From contig CM055097.1 in NCBI GenBank assembly GCA_029204225.1, positions 4,766,327-4,830,326 of the forward strand: a stretch of 64,000 nt of DNA, given 5' to 3'. The stretch's first letter is position 1. The number at the start of each line of letters is the position of its first letter. This DNA is from Diphasiastrum complanatum. Lineage: Eukaryota; Streptophyta; Lycopodiopsida; Lycopodiales; Lycopodiaceae. Shown here piece by piece: positions 11,581 to 21,219 of this stretch. The notes beneath the pieces are model-generated. The model saw only the letters and a list, made by a program, of their open reading frames with translations, searched no databases and was not told the origin of the DNA. A program made the position numbers and the translations under genes.

Positions 11581-12544
11581 TTACTTGTGACAATCTCTCT
11601 CACCAAGTCTCTTGATAGAATCATTTGATCTATCCTCTTCATGAAGACATGTGACTCCACTTGCTACAAAAATGACTTTCTTGGACTCATCACAAAAGAA
11701 TGTAGAGGACCCACCTCCTTCATGCATGCACCTAGCAACATCTTTTTCCATATGATCAAAGAAATCATTAACAACAATCTTTTCAAAGGAAGAACCTTCA
11801 CCTCCACTAATAAGCTCTTTCCTTATCTTTTGCATGCTTGCACTTCCCATGAAGAACCATTGAAACACCATCATTATCCTCAAGACTAGCCAAGTTAGCA
11901 CAAAGATGAACATCTCCAAGAAGCATATTAGATCTTGACCTAGATCTAGTGAAATGAAGCTTGTTAGACTTTGCATAAGATCCACCAATCTTATTGATGC
12001 TAAAAGGGAACTTTGGAAAGTTGAGACCAATCTCCTTTTCCATTCCATCCTTTTTGTTGGCCATAACAAAAGCATCAAGCTTGAAAAGTCTACCTTGTCT
12101 ATTGCCTCTAGCAACCAAGATTCCTTCCTTTGTAATGAAACAAACATCACCACCAAACTTTACCATGTATCCTTTCTCTATCATTTGATCAATACTTAGC
12201 AAATTCTTTGAAAGTGAAGGAATGTAAAAAACACCATCAAGTCTTGCTTTCCTATTAGTAGAAAGACAAATAGGAATTGAATCAATACCTTCAATCACAC
12301 ACTTACCACCATTGGACATGTGAATTGCTTTCTTGGCTCCATCATAAGTGACCAAAAAAGTAAAGAACTCCTTGTGACTAGTCATGTGTGAACTAGATCC
12401 AATATCAATCCACCATGAATCTTTGTCACCTTCACTTGATATTGGACTTGAAGCACACATCAAAAGAAAATCACAACCACCTAGATCCTCATCATTAGTG
12501 GTAAAGTTTATTTGCTTACTACGTTCATCTCTTTGCTTCTTCAA
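11581..12544 (-). pseudogene. Ty1/copia protease region with altered active site (C2)
   Basis: On the minus strand this follows the C2 Gag after one stop in the zinc knuckle. The retropepsin site reads WWIDIGSSSHMT, against the usual WxxDSGAS, so the catalytic Asp is kept and the next residue is Ile. Typical downstream blocks follow (SIPICLSTNRKARLDGVFYI, LSKNLLSIDQM, RQGRLFKLDAFVMA). The frame then leaves the copia pattern: the H-H-C-C integrase zinc site is absent and the last 200 codons are of unknown origin (e.g. EKIVVNDFFDHMEKDVARCM around 11680-11800). Integrase, RT and RNase H are lacking. Confidence 0.8.
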
Positions 12545-12550
12545 ACATTC

Positions 12551-13324
12551 CTATGCAAAATGCCCTTTGACGCCACAATAAAAGCATTTCAACTTAGACT
12601 TATCTTTCTTTTTGCCAAAAGAGGAAGTCTCACCTTGATCTTGTCCTTTTGACCACTTGCCTTTGCCTTTGCCTTTTCCCTTAAACTTGCCTTTGATGAA
12701 CATAGCCTCCTCTTCATATTGAGACGTCGATGTAGATCCACCTCCTCTTGATTGAAGCCTATGCTTCTCATTCACCAAGATCTCTTGCAAATCCATAATA
12801 CTTGGCAAAGTCTTTTGAATAGCAAAACTTTGAACAAGATTAGCATGATCATCCAACAAGCCATTAAGTATAACTTGAACAAGTTCTACCTCCTTAATGC
12901 TTTCATCAATACATGCTAGCTCATCATTGAATGCTTTAACCCTCAAAAAAATAGCATGAGTACTATCTTCTTTCTTTTGCAAACTTTGAAAGATTTTCCT
13001 CCTAAGAGTAAGCACTCTTGATGTAGACTTGGATTCATAAAGCTTCTTCAAAGCTTCCCAAGCCTCCAAAGATGATGTGCACTTACCAATCTCCTTGAGA
13101 AGCTCATTGGTAATATTCATCTTAATCATGTGTAGAGCCCATTTGGGCCTCTTATCATACCTCATTTGATCTTATTGAGTTGCTGGTCTGTCCTCCATGC
13201 CTACAACAATATCCAAAACATCATTCATCTCAAGAAGTGATTCCATCCTCACTTTCCACAATGAATAGTTACTTGAGATAAGCCTCTCATTGCCTTCCAG
13301 CATGAATCCACCACTTGTAGCCAT
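12551..13324 (-). pseudogene. Ty1/copia Gag with CCHC zinc knuckle (C2)
   Basis: The Gag start is the ATG at 13324 (MATSGGFMLEGNERLISSNY), homologous to C1. One stop near 13172 interrupts it; the rest reads open for about 204 codons through ALHMIKMNITNELLKEIGKC, EAWEALKKLYESKSTSR and a lysine/glycine-rich tail (KGKGKGKGKWSKG) to the zinc knuckle CFYCGVKGHFA-stop-EC. The order of RNA-binding core, basic tail and CCHC is normal for copia Gag. It is followed directly by the protease region. Confidence 0.88.
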
Positions 13325-13992
13325 GTTGCAATGACCTGATCTTCTTCTTTCAAACTGTTCCAATGCACAAAACACTCTCTTGAATGTCAACAAATAAACT
13401 CAAGAAAAAATCACAAGGGTAGCACGTCTAACTAGAAAATCAGCACATAAAATAGTGAAATCTTGATCAACCTATGATCTATCCTCAATCTAATGATTCT
13501 TGCCACTGCCTAAGATTGAAACACACTCAAATTAATTTTAGTAACCTCACAAACTAGAGATCCAATCAAAATTAGAGTTTTGACAAAATCACGAAAAATT
13601 GAATATCTCAAAATCTAAAAGCAATTTCTAAAAACTTGATATATCATCTTGTAGCCTCCAATGACACCTTCCTAATGCACCAAAAATCAGCTAATTCCAG
13701 TAAACCAAGTGTGAAATTAGAATTTATCAAGTATATTAACTTATATTGAGTTTTGACCTACAAAAGATCAATTCTACATATGCAAAAATAGAGATTTTTG
13801 AGTAGAAATCAATCTAGCATGCTCTAGCATTGGTAACTCCTCCAAATCTTTGATAATTGTGGTTGATACTTTCATAACCTGAAACACAATAGCTCTGATA
13901 CCATGTGAAGGATTTTAGATCATTCAAAATCCAAATCCATGTCCCTGATCTTTGGTTACAAAAAAGAGCAAACCAACAATCCTGCCAATGTA
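13325..13992 (-). mobile_element. C2 leader, PBS and LTR stub
   Basis: On the minus strand the LTR end (CCTTCACA, about 90 bp kept), an exact PBS (TGGTATCAGAGC, plus 13892-13903) and a leader of about 570 bp precede the C2 Gag. The leader is similar to that of C1 (7605-8185) and to an isolated fragment at 20877-21215. LTR homology with C1 stops at 13992, exactly where the gypsy element begins, so the LTR was cut there. Confidence 0.8.
13892..13903 (-). promoter_or_regulatory. retrotransposon primer-binding site (initiator Met tRNA)
   Basis: Minus-strand TGGTATCAGAGC abuts the LTR terminus CTTCACA at 13904. It is identical to the C1 site. Confidence 0.85.
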
Positions 13993-13995
13993 GGG

Positions 13996-15122
13996 GGTGA
14001 GGCTTCTAGAGATTGATTGGATGCTTCTACTTGGTTGGGAGGTTAGATTTACCTAAATCTATCCGATGCGAACTTAAACCAACTGACTCCTATGATCAGT
14101 TGAATGACATAATGGATGATGTCATTAGAGAGGAAGATGAAGGATCCTATGATGAGTATGATCATCGTGATCGCAAGGGAAAAGCTCCTGCTAAGAATGA
14201 TATACACCTTGAGCACACCTCTAGGTCCGATTCCACCGAGCTGCTACACCATATGGATACCTAGCAGAAAACTCAGCAATCCCAAATGGATAAGCTCTCA
14301 GCTGATTTTCAAAATGTACTTAAAGATATAACAGACAAGATCTATCCTTCCCAGGAGAATGTATGGTGTTCTATTTGTTGACAACACCATACAACCCACA
14401 TCTGAAGACATATTTTTTGCAAGTTGCTAGACCAATGTATAGGCCATATACCACCACAGAACTATTAGCGACGAGGACAATTTTAGCCATGACCTCCAGG
14501 CCCACACCAATATCCACCTAGACAACCTTATGTCATAAATCAACCTCAACCACAAGGACTTGTTCACTACGTTGATCTCGGTTATATTGATCTAGCTATA
14601 TATTACATTGAAAAAACTCAAGATGCTAGTTACCAAGTGGATCTGACATACCAATATGATGCCAATACTATCACTTATGATCCAAACCAGCCATACTATG
14701 CAGCTCCACATCCTGACAAGGTCAAATTCCCACCCCTATGTGATAACTGCAGAATCGATCACCATACGAAGGACTATCCAAATCAACTAAAGCATTATGT
14801 CCCAGTTTGTTTAGTCCAAGTTGAGACATTACCAGCCATGGTCATGACTAGAGCTCAATAGAGAACAACCAGCCAAAGGACAGATAGACGACCTGATGAT
14901 CCAACTGCCATACCTAGTGAGAACTCCACTCCATTAGTCTATCGTAACCCTACTGAGCAAATCAAACTCCGAGATGACTTCCAAAAACAACTGCAAGACA
15001 CTGATAATGTGATGCACCTTACTCCACAACCTATATGAACCACTCCGGAAGAAGATGGCAAATTATGCATTTCCACTTGTAATGCCACTATTGAGCCAAA
15101 ATAGAGTAAGAGGCTAAACACT
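13996..15122 (+). pseudogene. Ty3/gypsy Gag remnant (G1)
   Basis: An acidic block (MDDVIREEDEGSYDEYDHRD) is followed, over several stops, by a proline/tyrosine-rich part (YVDLGYIDLAIYY, YDPNQPYYAAPHPDKVKFPP) and a degenerate zinc knuckle CDNCRIDHHTKDYP near 14739, in which the last Cys of CCHC is Tyr. An -MTRAQ- stretch, typical just before the gypsy protease, follows at about 14850. The rest (EQIKLRDDFQKQLQDTDN) ends near 15120. Protease is not visible before the inserted LTR-like block. The style fits the plant Athila/Tat side of gypsy, but I am not certain. Confidence 0.7.
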
Positions 15123-15128
15123 TGCTAA

Positions 15129-15311
15129 TTAGAGTGTAGACAAGTGTAAAGTTTTTGTTTGATGAATTCCAAGAGGTCCAATAGGATATAGAGGTGGAAC
15201 CTTGTGAGGTCCAATAGGAAATTGAGGTGTGCTTGAATATAGTCCAATAGAATTAAGAGGTGCATAGATCAATGATCCAATAGGATCAAGAGGTGACAAA
15301 ATGTGGTCCAA
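15129..15311 (-). repeat. 33-bp tandem repeat with an open 11-residue repeat frame
   Basis: Units headed GGTCCAATAGGA begin at 15175, 15208, 15241, 15274 and (shortened) 15305, a period of 33, 33, 33 and 31 bp. Because 33 is a multiple of three, the minus strand keeps one open frame of 60 codons whose 11-residue repeats centre on PIG (LDPIGSLIYAP, LNSIGLYSSTP, QFPIGPHKVPP, LYPIGPLGIHQ). I do not know a protein with this repeat. It may be an accident of repeat length. The block sits inside the gypsy element beside an LTR fragment. Confidence 0.75.
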
Positions 15312-15725
15312 TCATAGTTAAGCATAGTGGTAGCTCGTGGACCTACTAGTATCATTGTACTCCTCATTTTGAAATCAATTGATTTGGTGATTTCATGGAT
15401 TTTGTGAGTTTTTGGATTTCTAGCTTTCTCTCTCTACCCGAGAGCTCTTGATGCATTTTCTCTCTCTACCCAAGGAGAGTAGCTTGTTTTTACTTAGATT
15501 ATTTTCTGAATATTTCCCACACGTGTGAGTGAGAGTTGGAAGTGATTGAATGCATGTAGTAGTGTGTTTTTGCCATAGGATTCAAGATTGATCTTGAATC
15601 TCAATCTAGTCTTGATCTTGGTGCATCTACACACCTTAGGAGATCACAAGTACATGTAGTGGACAGTCCACACGTGTGAAAATCAACAATGTTTTTGTCT
15701 GGTCATACAAGGATATGAAAGGTGT
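15312..15725 (+). repeat. copia-like LTR fragment inserted in gypsy element
   Basis: Two copies of CTCTCTCTACCC(G/A)AG lie near 15430 and 15461, and a GAGAGTTGGAAG stretch follows. This matches the 3' half of the LTR at 28130-28260, which has the same doubled motif. Two G-box palindromes, CCCACACGTGTGAG (about 15517) and CCACACGTGTGAA (about 15669), lie within it. The block separates the gypsy Gag remnant from its RT, so it is probably an insertion or recombination scar. Confidence 0.5.
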
Positions 15726-15727
15726 GA

Positions 15728-16250
15728 GCCTATGGTAGCCGTACATCCCATACCCTTGCAACCTAATGCTACATCGGTAGCTAGTCGTCCTTATAGATGT
15801 AATCCAATTTATCGAGCGAAGATCCAGGAAGAGTTACAATGCCTACTGGAGGCAAGATTTATCTATGAGGTCGAACATACAGAATGAGTGTCGCCAATTG
15901 TAATTGTACCTAAGAAAAATGGAAAGCTTCGAATTTGTGTAGATTTTAAGAAGCTTAATGTGGTCACTAAACGTGACCATTTTCCTATTCCATTCAAAAA
16001 AGACATATTAGAAAATCTAGCTGGAGATGAGGCTTATTCCTTCTTAGACGGCTTTAGCGGTTATAATATGATAGAAATAGCACTTGAAGATCAACACAAA
16101 ACTGCTTTTGCCATGGAATGGGAGATGTTTTGTTGGAAGGTGATGCCCTTTGGACTGTGTAATGCTCCTAGCACCTTCCAACGGATCATGCAAGCAACCT
16201 TTATGAACCTGATAGGAGACACACTAGAATGCTACTTTATTAACTAGGAG
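15728..16250 (+). pseudogene. Ty3/gypsy reverse transcriptase (G1), catalytic motif destroyed
   Basis: The RT reads from about 15735 (PNATSVASRPYRCNPIYRAK) through VSPIVIVPKKNGKLRICVDF, LDGFSGYNMIEIALEDQHKT and MPFGLCNAPSTFQRIM, all hallmark gypsy RT blocks. One TGA falls before VSPIV. At the active site the usual FxDD reads F-I-N-stop-E, so both aspartates are lost. Weak homology continues in another frame (VLGHIISQNGIATDLEKV) to about 16500. Confidence 0.85.
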
Positions 16251-16559
16251 TTTACTTTGAAACATCTCGACATTTAGCTGTACTTGAGAAAATCTATATT
16301 AGTGCCAAAGATTTGGTATATCTCTAAATCTTGAGAAATGTCAGATCTGGGTTACTCATGGTGTTGTCCTAGGACACATCATATCCCAGAATGGAATTGC
16401 GACTGATCTTGAAAAGGTTCGAGTAATTGTAGAGATACCAATTCCTAACACTGTGCGTGAGGTTCTGATCTTGATGGGCTACACCAATTACTATCGCTGT
16501 CACGTATGTGACTTTGTAGGTAAGGCATGATGGATGTTTTGGTTAACCATAGATCCAAA

Positions 16560-16990
16560 ATGGGTAGAGGAATATGGCCTTGCGTTCAAAGATCTCAAAC
16601 ATGTTTTAGCCAGTGTGCCCCTATTTTGCAAGCATTAGCCTTTATTCCAAGGAATTCCATGTGCACATAGATGCTTCCAAATACGCCATCGGCGTAGTCT
16701 TGATGCAACCTGGTGAGGATTCCAAGGATTATTCTATCCGATTTTTGAGTCGACAACTGATCCTAGCCAAGATAAATCATACCACTATTGAGAGGGAGGC
16801 ACTTGCTATGGTGTATGCGGTTTAAAAGTTTTGCCATTATCTTTTAGACAAACCCTTTGCGTTTTACACTGATCATCAGACATTATTATATGTTTTGAAC
16901 AAGATATGCACAACTGGACGAATAGCACGCTGGTTGTTGTTATTTCAAGAATTTGAGTTTCGAGTTGTTGTTAGAAGGGGACTGTAACAT
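16560..16990 (+). pseudogene. Ty3/gypsy RNase H (G1)
   Basis: The RNase H starts FHVHIDASKYAIGVVLMQPG with the first catalytic Asp, followed by RFLSRQL, TTIEREALAMVYAV with the catalytic Glu, and FAFYTDHQTLLYVL with the third Asp. A TAA separates MVYAV from KFCHYLL. The order matches gypsy RT-RNase H, and only scattered stops disable it. Confidence 0.8.
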
Positions 16991-16999
16991 TTTTTAGCT

Positions 17000-17595
17000 A
17001 ATCATCTTTCATGAATCTCTAGCAATGGCAAACTAAAAGAAGCTGCTAATGACGACCTTCTTGATGCTATCTTGTTTCAAGTAGATTACACCACAATTTG
17101 GGCCCACGAAATCATGAAATATCTTACCACTAGCCAAATGGATCCCAATCTACCTAAACCAGCTCAGAGAGCTTAGATTTATAAATACACTCCCTACACC
17201 CTCATTGTTGGACAAGGGAATGGATGGAATTATTCATTGATGTCTCACCGAGGGCAAAACAACTCCCATCATTTTCCTAACCCATGAAGGAAGTGGTGGT
17301 GGACATTTCTCATCTGAGACGACATCACGAAAAATATTGTTGGCAGGATTCTGGTGGCCAACCTTATTTAAGAATACACATCAATTTGTAATGGCATGCG
17401 ATGTATTTCAACGTGCAAAACGAGCTCAATTGCTATTAAATCCCATCTTGTTAGATCAAGTATTTTTCAAATGGGAAATCGACTATATGGGACTGATTAG
17501 CCCGATTGCTAGATTATATTATAGTAGCCACCGACTATTGCACCAAGTGGGCTGAAGCTCGTGCGGTCAAATCTGGCGATGCAAAATCCACTCCC
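17000..17595 (+). pseudogene. Ty3/gypsy integrase N-terminus (G1)
   Basis: A zinc-site remnant (HEGSGGGHFSSETTSRKILLAGFWWPTLF ... CDVFQRAKRAQ; its last Cys is Phe) leads into the integrase core (FKWEIDYMGLISPI) with the first catalytic Asp. The reading frame ends near 17555 and similarity fades by 17595. The rest of integrase and the 3' LTR are gone. Confidence 0.75.
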
Positions 17596-17599
17596 ATAT

Positions 17600-18248
17600 A
17601 TTTGTAGACTCTTTCTATGTTCTATTATGGCGGTCTCCCATCTAATAGATTTAGAATGGTCCTAAAATGCGTTGTGTAGGGTGAGTAAGAGTAGGATCCA
17701 CTCTAGTCATGGTTTCTATTGTTTGTTTATGGGTTCTTCTATGGCGGTCTCCCAACTAGAAGAGAACTAAAAATGGAGGAATGAATAAACTAGACCAAGG
17801 TGGTCTCCTTACTAGTGTAATGCAAATGGACTAAACAATTCCTAAACTAACTCCACAAGGGAATGGAAGCAAGTGAACGAAATATATCTCATAATAGCAT
17901 TCACATATATTAACCAAATGAGGAAAGCTTAGTGGGGTTCGAGCACCTACCACTAAGGATTCTATCCACAAGTGGGAACACAAGTTGCATACATAAAATC
18001 TCACAATGTGTCTTTATAATCATAATGCTTATACAAGTTTTGTTGGAGGCCCAAATACACTCCCATATATGGAAAGAGTGGTGGGCCTAAACTTTAAACA
18101 TACTTATGGGATTAAGTCCAAACTTAAAGCTAATTAACGTGTGCACTTACAATAACTTAGACTTAAACTTAACTTGAACTTAGGAATTAACTTAGCTTAG
18201 GAATTAAATCTTAAACTTAGACTTTTTAATTTGAACCATTACAAATGA
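17600..18248. other. no gene seen; short repeats
   Basis: A 16-bp phrase (CTATGGCGGTCTCCCA or close) occurs near 17625 and 17740. From 18110 to 18225 the sequence is a degenerate run of CTTAAACTTAGA-like words. No coding signal is visible. Confidence 0.4.
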
Positions 18249-19170
18249 TTGTTTGTAATAACTAAACTTAGTAAGTTTGCAACTCGTAACCATTCATGCT
18301 CTAGACATTCAATCATAGCAAGACAAGCTATGGGTATGAGCTCCGATGACAAATGCTTCAGACGGTACATGGCGAAGGAAACTTTTTGGTGGCAAATGAT
18401 TGAAATGGCCAAGGGCATTGTCACGCAACTGGCCATGGCAAATGATGGCTCTTCAATTCCAGACGGACACGAGATCTTCTTCAGGAGACAATGCCAATTA
18501 CACTTTCAACTTGCCTTTCGTAATTTACAGAAAGAAATGAAAAATGCAACTGGTGAGGATAAGCAACCAGAGCTAGTTTTGTGTGCTCGAAGGCTTGTCT
18601 ACAGGTATGGTACTACATAAGTAGCTATCTACTTTTATTTGCTTGAATAGTTGTCATGGTACTACCATGACTTTAACATTATGAAGCTTTATACCTCGTC
18701 TAAAATAATCAAATTGTTGCAGATGGTTGACCTCACTACTCAAAGAGAAGACTATAACAAACTATCCAATTGAGGTAACTGACTGGCTAGTGATCCATGG
18801 AACCTAGAGCATGTTTTCACTTGAGTGGAACGACATGGATATCACTTCTTGGGAGCGTAAGTGGCGTACTTGGTGGTTGGATTACCCAGCAGGCCAAGTT
18901 CCCCCTTCTGAGAGAGATTTGCATGCGAGGAGGCAAGCAATGATACAAGGCAAAAGACAAAACACCCAAGAACCCGAACAAGGATCAGCCTCCAAGAGAA
19001 AGGTATTAGCTAGACAGCGAAGAACTGAGCAACGATCTAAGAGATTCTTAGATGTGGAGGCTGAAGAGGATTTGCATGACTCCCACATGCTCTAATCTGA
19101 TGACACACCAGTGGATGCAACCATTGCAGATTATGTGGCTACGAGCCTAGGTTATTTCTCGACTGACTAG
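18249..19170 (+). pseudogene. unrecognised decayed gene with one conserved intron
   Basis: I do not recognise the family. Exon 1 (open from 18249, true start unknown) ends in CTACAG at 18604. An intron of 118 bp (GTATGG ... TTGTTGCAG, 18605-18722) follows. Exon 2 starts ATGGTTGACC at 18723 and rejoins in frame (phase 2, Arg codon AG/A). Exon 2 has an in-frame TAG at 18805 and TAA at 19093 before a final TAG at 19168, so the copy is dead but the frame is otherwise kept over 148 codons. The protein is rich in Trp and charged residues (WWQMIEMAKGIVTQLAMAND, SWERKWRTWWLDYPAG) and has a basic, nuclear-signal-like stretch (ASKRKVLARQRRTEQRSKRF). It could be a transposon-encoded accessory protein or a host gene fragment. 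Confidence 0.55.
18605..18722 (+). other. spliceosomal intron in decayed gene
   Basis: The donor is AG/GTATGG and the acceptor TTGTTGCAG, with a T-rich tract before it. Removing it joins two open frames without a shift. This supports a formerly spliced DNA gene rather than a processed copy. Confidence 0.65.
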
Positions 19171-19239
19171 CTTTAGTTTTTTGGAATTTTCACCATTAAG
19201 CATCACATTTAATTTTGTTGTTTATGATTCCCATTTCAT

Positions 19240-20082
19240 TCCAACTTGTCTTGTCAGACGCATCAGAAGGTTTCAATCTAAGTATGCTCTTTCAATGTTA
19301 AAAAAGTTCAATATGTTGAATTGTAAGAGTATAGAAACACCTACGGGGCAAAATGTAAAGGACTCTAACAAAGGTGATGAAAGGTCCTTCGAGGACATCA
19401 CACTTTTTAGAAGTCTTATAGGCTCCTTAATTTGGCTCACAATAACTAGACCTGACATAAGCTTTAGTGTTCATAAGTTGAGCCAGGCTATACAAAATCC
19501 TTCAATTTATCACTGGAAAATGGCCAAGAGAGGCTTAGATATATATCTTCAACTTTTGATTTCGGTTTATTGTATAAAAGTGAAGATCTTTCTATTATTG
19601 GTTATTCTGACTCGGATTTTGCAAGTGATAGAGCAGATCAAAAATCTACAAGTGCTTATGTCATATATCTTGGAGGAAACTTGATATCTTGGCTTTCCAA
19701 AAAGCATGATACTGTATCACTCTCATCATGTGAAGCTGAGTACAAGGCCCTCACTACAACAACAAAGGAAGTACTTTGGATCAAGAGGTTACTACTGGAG
19801 CTAAAGATAATTATGGAAGAAGATATACCTATGATCATGTGTGACAACATTTCAGCTCAAGCCCTTGCCAACAACCCAATATTCCATACAAGGAGCAAGC
19901 ATATCGAAGTTGCACATCACTTCGTGAGAGAGAAGCTCATTGGAGGTGAAATCAACTTGGAGCACATCAACACATCATCTTGCATTGCTGATATGCTCAC
20001 CAAACCTTTGAGCAAAAGTTCCTTCAACAAGCATAGAGCCAACCTTGGAGTTATACCAAGATCCATGTTCAAATCAATATAG
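19240..20082 (+). pseudogene. Ty1/copia RT C-terminus and RNase H
   Basis: RT tail blocks (SKYALSMLKKFNMLNCKSIE, DITLFRSLIGSLIWLTITRP, VHKLSQAIQNPS) are followed by one frame change near 19550 and an RNase H that then stays open to the stop at 20082. The RNase H has SDSDFASDRADQKSTSAY, SSCEAEYKAL, CDNISAQALANNPIFHTRSK and HIEVAHHFVREK, with all catalytic acids visible. It is closely related to the copia element at 28.8-30.2 kb. Upstream RT, integrase and Gag are missing. It ends about 17 bp before the 3' LTR, as usual for copia. Confidence 0.9.
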
Positions 20083-20099
20083 ATCATTTTTAGGACGAG

Positions 20100-20876
20100 T
20101 GTTAAAATTGAAAAACAATCCATATTGATTTCTTGGCTTGCTACAAATGTTGTACCATGCAAGTATGTAGCTCATTAATGCAAAATGCCAAGTTTGGCCT
20201 ACATAGAACTCGAGCTACATGGTTGATAAATGCAACTTGCATATAGTTTGTAGACATAGAATTAGCATGATTATGCTTGTAGAAACTCGTGGCAATTCAC
20301 ATGCATTAATTGTAAGTGATCCATAGTGACATGCAAGGCATGCACAAAGTTTAATGGACACATGCATGATTTGGACATTTCTAGTTAGAACTAGTACACT
20401 TGTAAAAAGTTGGTAGAATTCATGCATGACAAGTGACAAATGTCACATAGACTCTAAATGTCACTTTAATGTCATTTTGGAATGGATGGATGTGGTTCTA
20501 CCTCGAGCTACCTCAAATTCCATAAATATGTGTAGCTCTCCACACAATTTATGATGAAGAACCAAAGTTTTGTAGCTATCTCATGCCATTTTGGATCTAA
20601 ACTAATATTGCTTGCTATCTCTCTAGCTTTCTCTCTCTACTCGTGTTGAGGCTAATGCTCATACACTGAAATCTTGTACTTTTCTTCATTCTTTGATTCA
20701 TTTCTATTATATTATGTTGATTAGCATGCTAGATTGTGAATTAGCCATTTCTTCTGAACTAGATCTTGTTGATCAATCTAGAATCAGGTTATAGTGCCAA
20801 TCACAAAGCTTAATCAAGATCAATCACTCTTGTGGACATTCCCCACATGTGTGAATTCCGGAAATTTTGTCACTAC
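20100..20876 (+). repeat. copia 3' LTR following the RNase H
   Basis: A purine-rich tract (TTTTTAGGACGAG) is followed by TGTTAAAATTG, the expected 3' LTR start. The block holds a TTTCTCTCTCTACTCG motif near 20627, shared with the LTR-like blocks at 15.4 and 28.1 kb, and a CACATGTGTGAATT element near 20843. Its right end is taken where similarity to the minus-strand copia leader begins. No clean CA terminus is visible, so the boundary is approximate. Confidence 0.55.
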
Positions 20877-21215
20877 CAACAATCTAATGAACCTTGACAT
20901 CTCCTAAGATTGAAACACACTCTAATGAAGTCCAGCAACCTAAAAAAAAAAGAGATTCAATCAAAATTAGGGTTTGACAAAATCACAAAAAATTGAATCT
21001 TCCAATTTCTACATGCAATTGCAAAATTTTTTATGTAGAATCTTGTAGCCTCTAATGAGACCTTCCTAATGCATCAAAAATCACCCAAATCTAGTAAGCC
21101 AAGTAGGAAATCAAAATTCCTCAAGTACATAACCCTATATTGAGTTTTGACCTACAAAAGATCCAATCTACATATGAAAAATGCTGATTTTTGAGTAGAA
21201 ATCAATCTAGCATCA
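20877..21215 (-). repeat. isolated copia leader fragment (third copy)
   Basis: This stretch matches the untranslated leader of the minus-strand copia elements at 13480-13820 and about 7790-8110. Shared words include CAATCTAATGA, CCTAAGATTGAAACACACTC, ATCAAAATTAG and GAGTTTTGACCTACAAAAGATC. It has neither PBS nor Gag, so only the leader was moved or kept. Confidence 0.75.
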
Positions 21216-21219
21216 ACTC

